Of a DNA stretch of 64,000 bases, positions 57,001-64,000 are shown in pieces. The notes below the pieces were generated by a model. The model had not been told where the DNA came from and searched no databases. It saw nothing but the letters and a program-made list of their open reading frames with translations. The stretch covers positions 78,835 to 142,834 of the forward strand of contig QANZ01021145.1 in the NCBI GenBank assembly GCA_003254925.1, given 5' to 3'. This DNA is from Chamaecrista fasciculata. Taxonomy: Eukaryota > Streptophyta > Magnoliopsida > Fabales > Fabaceae. Made by a program: the position numbers and the translations under genes. Position 1 is the stretch's first letter, and each line of letters opens with the position of its first letter.

Positions 57001-60000
57001 GGAACTAACTACACATGAATTTTTTTTTTTTACACAAAACAGTAAAATCAGCTTTGGGGACTTACGGATTTTGTATTAGTAGAAGTAAGACAGAGTTTAT
57101 AGCGTGTAAGTTCAGTGGACGAGAAGGGGATCCTACAGATATTGTGAAACTTAGAGATCATCAGTTACAAGAAGTCACAAGCTTTAAGTATTTGGGAACG
57201 ATATTGCAATGCAAAGGGAATATAGAAGAAGATTTTAATCACAAGATTCAAGCAGGGTGGTTGAAATGGAGAAAGGCCTCGGAGGTTATCTGTGATAAAA
57301 AAGTGCCGCTTAAACTAAAAGGAAAATTTTACCACACAGCAATAAGGCCCACTCTATTGTATGGTACTGAATGTTGGGCGATAAAAGGGCAGCATGAGCA
57401 GAAATTCAACGTGACTGAAATGAGAATGCTTTGTTGGATGTGTGGTCATACTATTAAGGATAAGATCAGGAATTAGGTCATCAGAGAGGAGGTTGGTGTG
57501 GTACCTATCGTTGAGAAATTGGTCGAAACACGCCTTAGGTGGTTCGGGCATGTACAAAGGCTTAGGTTGTTGTTGTTGTTGTACACAAAACAATAAAATA
57601 GTACAAATTTACATTATGTTTTTTCTTTTAACTTATAAGAGTATATTTAAAAATTCAGAGTTCATAACATGTTCTCAACTAAGCATAAGTATTTTACATC
57701 CCAATGGGTGTACGATAAAAATTGCAATTCTAAACGTACACAACATTAATATCAATTATCTTGTATCATGGCCATCTCACACCATAGTAAATAAGATACC
57801 ATACCTCTCACCACAGTTATAGAAATCACAATTGGAAATTCACAACTTTAGTGATACAAATCACTGGATCAAAAGTTGATCACAAATTGTGGACAATTCA
57901 CAAAATAATCTAAATTGTGCTAGTGATACAAATCACTGGATCAGAAGTTGATCACAAATTGTGGAGTGGGGGTTGTTTCTTTACCCAACTTTCTAACCAG
58001 AAAGCATAATGACCCTTTATTTTAAACAAACAATAAAACAAAAACAATTTAGAATACTAAATTATTGTGTTTTGTTGTTATATTAGACAAATAAGATGGA
58101 GTTTAAGCCCTTCAAACCCCATTAAGTTTAAAACTTTCTGTGTGAGACTTTTTCCCCCCATAGCTTTGCCACCATTCTCACCACTAATATCTCCCTATCT
58201 TCCGGTCTTATTCTCATTGAAAGACTCATTCTATACCAGTCATGTACATTTACTTCAAAGTTTTCTATAGTACTATTGCTTTTTTATTGTAAAGCTTTAA
58301 GAAAAGGTGAGGCACAATATCGATTGGAGTCATTGCAAGTCTTTTGAGACTTTAAGCTATGGTTTACGATGTTTCTGAGATCATCAGAGAGAAAGTTGGG
58401 GAACATCTATCACAGAAGTTGGTCGAAACACGACTTAAGTGGTTTGGGCATGTACAAAGAAGACCTATGAAGGCTTCGGTCGTAGAGTTGGCCAAATGGG
58501 TGAAAGTCCAATAACTTACACAATTGGAAGACCAAAGAAAACTATTGGAGAAACTATCTCGAAAGATTTCTACATTTATAAATTAATTGTGGACATGTAC
58601 AAAGATAGAACACATCGGTGTCAATGGATTTGTATAGCCGACCCTATCTAGTGGGAAAAAACTTTGACTGTTGTTGTTTACAATGTTTTTGAATTGCATA
58701 ACTATAAAATTTGCGATTTTAAAATTAGTTATCCAATTTGAGACTCATGTCACAATTTTATAACTATGTACCAAAGGCATCTTAAGTATGAGAGGTATTG
58801 CTTCACTACAAGGTTGATTAAGTAGATAAGGCAAAACCTACCAAAGATCTATAAGTGCACATAAAAATATTTAATAAAGTAGATAAGGCAAAACCTACCA
58901 AAGATCTATAAGTGCACATAAAAATATTTAATAAAGTTGTCACAATTCCTATTTCCGTTTTTTATTGGGGGTAAAATACAAAAAAGGTCCCAATGGTTTG
59001 GTCTAATTACAAATTGGGTCCCCGTGATTCAAAAAGTTGCAATCGAGTGTAATGTGCTTTACTATATTACCGCAAAGGGGCCCTGAAATGTTTCTGTTAA
59101 AAAATTAACCGAGTTAAGGTTTTTCCCTCAATCTAGTCCTTGATTAATTACAGATAGGCCCAAAAGTCTTTCTATTATCTCAGATAAGTCCCTGGACTAG
59201 TAAAGAGACCAAAATAGACACTCTTGCTCTGTTTTAACATGATTACATTGAACAAACCTGATCAAAATCATCAACCAAAATAAATTGTGCAATGAGATTA
59301 AGTAACGGAGATAGGATTATAGATGATTTACAAAAAACCTGTGAAGCGTTCGAGGCGTGATGCTCCGTCATTCATTTTGAAATCATCTCAGATTCGTCCC
59401 AAATTCATCAATGGTTTAGAGAGAAAACCAATCTAAATCAAAACCAACAGCAAATGATAGAGAAAAGAAAGGCAAAATCACCTACCCATACGAGAAATTT
59501 CCTCTCAGTTTCATCTCCTCTCCGATTTTTGTTTCACTCTCATCATTTCAGTTTCAGCGTCTCTTCTATCTGATTTCCTTAGTTCTTTCTCTCTCCATTT
59601 ATCGCAAATTCCCTCTATTTTTTCATCTTCCATCTCAACTCACTCACTTAGTTTCGGCATCTCTCCTACCCTCTTTCCCCCCGCCAACCCCTAAATCTCC
59701 AATCTATTTATAGATGAAACATGGTTCGGGTTAGGAGAGAAAATATCGAGTTGGTTCACTCATTTTGGTCCAGTTGGTTTTTGGTTTGAGGCAAAAGCAA
59801 GGAGCATGTGAATGAAGCCGTTGCGGCTTGGAAGGAATGACAAGAAGAAAAAACATGGTTGCTGCATTCAAGCCTCAAGGGTGAAATTTCATTCATCACT
59901 CCGAAAATTTTCTGTTTTGTGTTTGTCTTTGTCTCTTTACTGGTCCAGGGACTTATTTGAGAAGATAGAAATTTTTATAGGCCAATCTGTAATTAATCAA

Positions 60001-63000
60001 GGACTAGATTGAGAGAAAAACTTAAAACTCTATTAATCTTTTCACGGAAACATACCTCAAGGCCCCTTTGTGGTAATGGAGTAAAGCACAGTACAGTCAA
60101 TTGCAACTTTTTTGAACCACAAGAACCCAATTTGTAATTAGGCCAAACCATAGGGACTTCTTTTGTATTTTACCCTTTTGCTTTTAGAGGATGGGCTGGG
60201 GATGAAGAGGGAGAGAGTTGGGGTGGGGAACAAAGAAAGCCAATATTTAGGTTTGATGTTTCATTGTCAATTACTGATACACCAGTCCATCAACAAAACA
60301 GGTACATCCGAACCATTCAAGAGGTTCAAACTTTCACTCTTGCTATAACAATTTTATTTGCAATTCACCACAAACAAGTAGAACATCTATGCAAGCACAT
60401 GAAGATTCACATAATTCTCACAATCAAAGTTTTTCCATTCAAAATGACTAATAATTTGAATGTCTTCAATACCAAACATTTAGAAAGAAAAAAACAAAGA
60501 AAAGGGTACACTAATTTTAATATTGGGTAAATTACACTTTTGTACCCTGTGATTGGTCACCCTATTTCACTTTGGTACCCTGTGGTTTGAAACCTGACAC
60601 TTTGGTACCCTGTGGTATTCTCCATTAACACTTTGGTACCCTTTGGAGCTATTTTGTAATTTTAACCATAACAAATTTTGCAAAAATTACATATTAACCC
60701 CAAAATTTTTTTATAGTTTTCATTTTAGTCCCTAGATAATATGTATCCAGGGACCTATTTGTAATTTTTTGATAATTTTTTGGGTCAATATGTAATTTTT
60801 GCAAAATTTGTTATGGTTAAAATTACAAAATAACTCCAAAGGGTACCAAAGTGTTAATGGAGAATACCACAGGGTACCAAAGTGTCAAGTTTCAAACCAC
60901 AGGGTACCAAAGTGAAATAGGGTCAAACCACAAGTTATCCAAAGTGTAATTTACCCTTTAATATTAAATGAGTAACAGCTGCAATAGAAAAAAGATTATA
61001 AATAATTAAACAGATATTAACACTAAGACTAAATTATACAAGTTTACATGCCTTAACATTATCAAGCCAAAGGCTCTAAACTAAAATTTAAAAAGTTGGG
61101 CATGAAATAGAGAAGAAGCAATAACCAAGAGAGATCAATTAAGCAACAAAACAATGATAAAGAAAGCACCAATCTTACCTTCACCTTCAACTTCTTAGCA
61201 CGCTTAGATATATGTCGCTGAGACAGCTCCCTGCTTTGTTGATCCTATAAAGATGTCAATAAGTAACAACTCAAACATGAAGTTACATAAACCATACAGA
61301 TGCATAGTAATATTTAAATTCATGACGACAGACTTGGATGAAGCAAAAGAAGGCAGAGGAAGAAAAATATCAGGTCAGCAAACATATATGATCTGAAGAC
61401 ATGTAGGGAGTCCTTTTCCACTATGCAAGAACTCCGAATCGTTCTGTTGAAGCTCATCCTCCTCATTATAAATGATCCACTTGCCCTGAAACGATCAGCT
61501 TCGGTTCGCGCTACCCACTTCTATTATATCTCTAAATTCTATTTGAATCTATAGAATTAATATATATCCATTTTGATTTAGTTATTTATTAATTGAATTA
61601 TATAATTTATATAATTGAGATTTTATTAATTTCTAATTTAACTACTTCATTTTTACCCTCCCGCCCTCCCTCTCTCTCTCTCTCTTATTTATTAATTTTG
61701 AGTTATATAATAATTTATATAATTGAAGTTTTATTAATTTCAAATTTAAATAATTCATTTAATTTTTTTAAATAATTGAAATTTTATTAATTTCTAATTT
61801 AACTATTTCATTTTTTCCTTCCTTCCCCCCCCCTCCCTCTCCCCCCCTCTCCCTCTCTCTCTCTCTCTGTCCATCTCTCTGTCTGTGTCTGTTTCTATCA
61901 GTATGTGGCAGGACCAACTATTACCAATTTGTTCAACTCTCAAGGTTAAAATAATCTTACGAATGTATTAACTTGGTTAAAAGAACACAGTTATGGTGAC
62001 ACAACAATATAGATTTCTATAATAACAATTTAAGCAGGGGAAAATCCATAACAAAATGATAGACAATGAGCTAAGGCAAGAAGGAAAGAAAATATGAAAT
62101 AACAGTTCACAACTTAAGCCAAAAAAAAGTTATCACACATAAAAAGTAAATAAAAAAAGAACCATATTCGATCAGTAAACGATAACAAACCTGAACTACA
62201 GAGAAAAGACGAAAGGCGCGATCCTGACCAGCAGAGAGAATATGTCTCCCATTGGCATAAAACCTGCCGCATATAATTTGTGTGACTTAAGTGATGGCAC
62301 ATACCAAATGAATGAATTGTATCAATAAGACAATAATACAAAAGAACTGTGAAAAACTGCTGAGAATGACACATAATTATGATAATGAACAATAAACATT
62401 TTAATTATGCAATTAAGACGTGAAGAGGATAAAATACAAGAATTATTAGAAATATCAAGTTACAATTATGAACAGGTGGTCTTATAAGACTACTTCACTG
62501 AAAGTTCATATAATAGTTTCAAGTTTCAACATGTGAAATTTAGTTAAAGCTTCTTGTTAAAAATGTTTTGGCAGTTCCCTTGAGAGGGAGGCTCATTGGG
62601 TACCCTGAAGGTAGTATGCTATAAAAGCCCTGTATTGTAGTATATGAAAGAAACAACTCTACCGATTGCAGCCTCTGCTATCATATCAGGTGCAGTTCTG
62701 CTTATCGGTTATTTGCAATAATCACAACCATCCATAAGAGAATACAACAACATCTAAGCCTTTTTCCCACTAGATGGGGTCGGTTATATAGATCAATCAA
62801 CACCAACGTGTTCTATCTTGACACATTTCTAAAGTTAGGTTCCTTAAATACTTCCTAATAATTTCTCCCATTGTTTTATTTGGTCTTCCCCTACCTCTAG
62901 TAATTGAACTACTTCTAACCATCCATAAAAGATAATTAAAATAATTAATAAAAGGTTCATAGGAAACAAATGTCAGCAGAAGAATTCAACAAAACATTTT

Positions 63001-64000
63001 GTATGCGCCAAAATAATGATAAAATAAGTTTCAAAAAACTAACACCAGGAAAATGATCATTACTTTATGCAAAGTGGTGGAGCACTATGCCCACAGCGAA
63101 AGCGTAGAAGACGAGGATCGCCATCACTTGTATCGAATATCCACATCTAGGGGGAAAAAAGTCAGATATTAATTACACCACATCATATACACACATAGTT
63201 CAAGGCAGAATGATGGAACAGCAAACATTCACTACTTTGTTTTCATCTTTTTGACCAAAACCATAGTAACCAAAATCATATGATCTATAATTCAAAAGAT
63301 ATTCTTTGACACCAAACAATACAAATCGATGGGACCATTAGAAAATGGCTGGAATCAGTGCACAAACTGCTGGAATTGTGCAACTTGTGCCGAAAATCGT
63401 GAACTGGACCTATCTGACGAATCAAAAAACGCAGTTGGCCAACGGATTTTCTTCATCTGTTAGCAGGTTGATGAAGACCCACAAACCGAATACTAGGAAG
63501 AAGACAGATGTTGCATACAGAATGATATCTGGATCTTTTTTAAAATGTATTATCAAATTATTAAATGAAACGCTCTGTTTAATAGAGTAACATACTTAAT
63601 GAGTCAAAAGGCCCAAAAGTCCAAATCGACATTCCTAGATGTAATGAATCTTGAAACCAAAATGACATGTTGAGTTGTTCACAATTCTTCCTACTGTCGT
63701 TTAGACTTTGGCATTGGATTAGGAAAGAAGCTTCTTTAGAAGTAGGGAAAAAAACCAATGGGTTTCTTGGAGTTTAAGAAGCATTGGGATTATGGAAATC
63801 TCAGAAAGCCAATTAAAGAAATTACTAATAGAAGTAGAAAATAACTAATTATGACTAGGTTTGTTGGATTTTTTTGTTTATCTAACTTATTAGCAATATT
63901 TTCTTTGATTTATGATAATATTTTTTTTTACTAATTCTTGGTTATATGAAATATATCTTAAGCTATTTTTAGTTTATGTTTGTGAATATTATGCTTCGGT
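48033..64000 (-). CDS. UTP21: UTP21/WDR36-like small-subunit processome WD40 protein; 12 3' exons visible, 5' end off-window
   Basis: Utp21 is part of the UTP-B module of the U3 snoRNP processome, which acts in the nucleolus on 18S pre-rRNA. Minus-strand exons: 63064-63146, 62191-62263, 61179-61244, 55322-55364, 52996-53135, 51794-52006, 50976-51060, 49505-49799, 49028-49286, 48651-48870, 48303-48517, 48033-48182 (TAG at 48033-48035). They join in frame to 613 codons. Diagnostic phrases are [97 protein letters not shown], and the C-terminal Utp21 domain with [17 protein letters not shown] and [12 protein letters not shown]. The family has about 900 residues, so about 290 N-terminal residues lie beyond base 64,000; the upstream exon ending ..DNSIK was not found in 63,147-64,000. 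The last introns are short, while those between 52 and 61 kb are stuffed with LINEs and fold-back elements. Confidence 0.94.
50511..50873 (+). repeat. Three tandem copies of about 121 bp in a UTP21 intron
   Basis: Each copy begins TATCTTAAAATAGTTAATTT, passes ACTTACATTTCTTTATTTTTG and GTACAGCACTGGCG, and ends CACTTCACTTGGGAGTG(TG)CC. Starts are near 50,511, 50,633 and 50,752. The copies are nearly identical, so the duplication is recent. The intron continues to exon 50,976-51,060. Confidence 0.92.
52452..52522. mobile_element. 71-bp hAT-like MITE with poly-C core
   Basis: Ends CAGTGGCGGATTTAGCC and (inverted) CAGGGGCGGAGCCAGT are hAT-like, and a perfect 8-bp duplication GGCTGAAG flanks the element (52,444-52,451 and 52,523-52,530). 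Between the ends sits a run of about 16 C. It is one of the smallest elements with a clean duplication here, and lies in a UTP21 intron. Confidence 0.85.
53435..53830. repeat. Worn fold-back repeat with GGTCC phrases in a UTP21 intron
   Basis: Phrases CACTTTGGTCCTAGTGGTTT, GCTTTTGGTCCCACTAG and, inverted, CCACAAGGACCAACAG suggest an old fold-back element similar in style to the families above. The ends are not clear. Confidence 0.4.
53964..54102 (-). mobile_element. 3'-end fragment of an RTE-type LINE
   Basis: On the minus strand the last 139 bases read as a typical plant RTE 3' end, with AAAAGGGCTTGG followed by (TTG)n. A perfect 15-bp duplication ACACAATCACTTCAA flanks it at 53,949-53,963 and 54,103-54,117, showing an authentic target-primed insertion. 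It lies in a UTP21 intron, in the sense direction of the gene. Confidence 0.85.
55530..55985 (+). other. Unclassified GC-richer insert in a UTP21 intron
   Basis: The plus strand reads [20 protein letters not shown] and [20 protein letters not shown], then a stop, like the worn 3' coding end of a retroelement, followed by T-rich DNA and ATGAAGTAAGGGGC. The class could not be decided. A direct repeat of TTATTTAGAACAAAATACCC lies just upstream (about 55,412 and 55,485). Confidence 0.35.
57049..57581 (+). mobile_element. 5'-truncated RTE-type LINE, with target duplication
   Basis: The end of an RTE-clade reverse transcriptase open frame is readable (to 57,476): [20 protein letters not shown], then [60 protein letters not shown] and [18 protein letters not shown], followed by a stop. 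The next bases continue the family text IREEVGVVP...RWFGHVQR, then jump to the 3' tail CTTAGG(TTG)n, so the 3' part is also internally shortened. An 18-bp target duplication with one mismatch brackets it (57,031-57,048 and 57,582-57,599, TACACAAAACA.TAAAAT). It lies antisense in a UTP21 intron. Confidence 0.92.
58379..58677 (+). mobile_element. Short 5'-truncated RTE-type LINE
   Basis: This insert carries the very 3' coding end of an RTE element: [28 protein letters not shown], a degenerate [14 protein letters not shown] and ADPI, ending in (TTG)n. Flanks 58,363-58,378 and 58,678-58,693 read TTTAC.ATGTTT.TGA and look like a 16-bp target duplication with two mismatches. It is in the same UTP21 intron as the copy at 57.0 kb and in the same direction. 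Confidence 0.85.
58841..58936 (+). repeat. Perfect tandem duplication of about 65 bp
   Basis: The block AAGTAGATAAGGCAAAACCT through CATAAAAATATTTAATAA occurs twice in a row just left of the 58,969 element, in a UTP21 intron. Confidence 0.85.
58969..60175. mobile_element. Element with about 270-bp inverted ends and internal non-repeat DNA
   Basis: GGGTAAAATACAAAAAAGG on the left and GTATTTTACCC on the right start arms of about 270 bp that match in inverted order (TGGTTTGGTCTAATTACAAA, GCAAAGGGGCCCTGA, CAATCTAGTCCTTGATTAAT). No target duplication was recognised. The middle, about 59,240-59,900, is not repetitive to the eye and has a CT-rich stretch (59,500-59,690), so it may be captured genic DNA. 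It lies in a UTP21 intron. Confidence 0.75.
60525..60956. mobile_element. Mutator-like fold-back MITE (GGTACC family) in a UTP21 intron
   Basis: 432 bp from GGGTAAATTACACTTTTG to GTGTAATTTACCC, flanked by a perfect 9-bp duplication TTTAATATT (60,516-60,524 and 60,957-60,965). The whole element folds back on itself, with a short loop near 60,735. No open frame. This is the best preserved member of the family in the window. Confidence 0.93.
62271..62754 (+). repeat. UTP21-intron copy of the 46.1-kb segment
   Basis: It lies just upstream of the UTP21 exon 62,191-62,263, starting about 8 bases from the acceptor, and runs to the RTE fragment at 62,741. Relative to UTP21 it is antisense in this orientation. 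Differences from the 46-kb copy are scattered single bases. Confidence 0.9.
62741..62916 (-). mobile_element. 3'-end fragment of an RTE-type LINE
   Basis: Read on the minus strand this holds the [15 protein letters not shown]-like end, the phrase for ADPI/W at a GACCCCATCTAGTGGGAAAA motif, and a GGCTTAG 3' end running into (TTG)n-like DNA. Flanks AACCATCCATAAGAG (62,726-62,740) and AACCATCCATAAAAG (62,917-62,931) are a 15-bp target duplication with one mismatch. The (CAACAA) stretch at its edge also occurs in the related segment near 46,590, so the exact boundary is uncertain by about 13 bases. Confidence 0.75.
63150..64000 (-). other. UTP21 intron reaching the right edge
   Basis: No further UTP21 exon was found upstream of 63,146. 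A plus-strand stretch at about 63,330-63,600 is less AT-rich and open for 81 codons ([20 protein letters not shown] at its start) but matches nothing I know. The right edge is AT-rich. Confidence 0.4.

Noticed and set aside
57354-57822. Two overlapping frames of 79 and 126 codons around the LINE
   Set aside because: Both cross the RTE fragment or its tail in other frames and show no independent family signal.
63345-63590. 81-codon plus-strand frame as a gene
   Set aside because: No family is recognised, it lies in a UTP21 intron, and no start context or splice partner supports it.

Overview
The window is nuclear DNA of a flowering plant, most likely a eudicot. It is AT-rich, has many small exons with GT-AG introns, and encodes plant-type ARPC1, egg-cell-secreted EC1 and B-box proteins in a dense layer of fold-back transposons. 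I could not settle the species.

Layout. (1) 1-14,288, minus strand: ARPC1, the WD40 subunit of the Arp2/3 actin-nucleating complex. Thirteen exons join in frame, and the 3' end lies off the left edge. Its introns hold Mutator-like fold-back elements, hAT-like MITEs and a solo LTR. (2) 14.5-21.3 kb: the ARPC1 promoter side and a nested transposon block, including one composite of about 3.45 kb that still carries a perfect 9-bp target duplication. (3) 21,453-21,887, plus strand: a complete single-exon EC1 gene. (4) 23-31 kb: transposon-rich DNA with an LTR, a further nested solo LTR, tandem repeats and a near-perfect hairpin. (5) 31.5-43.8 kb: a large inverted duplication. Its arms flank about 6.6 kb that holds a BBX32-like gene fragment and a truncated hAT transposase; a tandem array lies outside the right arm. 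(6) 43.96-44.8 kb: a second copy of the ARPC1 promoter plus first exon, cut at the splice donor. (7) 45.7-46.6 kb: an LTR abutting about 480 bp that also occurs inside a UTP21 intron. (8) 48,033 to past the right edge, minus strand: UTP21/WDR36, a WD40 protein of the small-subunit processome. Twelve 3' exons (613 codons) are visible, and four 5'-truncated RTE-type LINEs sit in its introns.

The three intact genes have unrelated jobs (actin nucleation, gamete fusion, ribosome assembly) and show no operon-like link. The window is most informative as a record of nested insertion, duplication and fragment capture. I found no convincing new enzymatic or defence system. The least ordinary signals are the inverted duplication, the detached ARPC1 promoter-exon copy, and several unrelated fold-back families whose arms are built from short phrases repeated every 35-45 bp.
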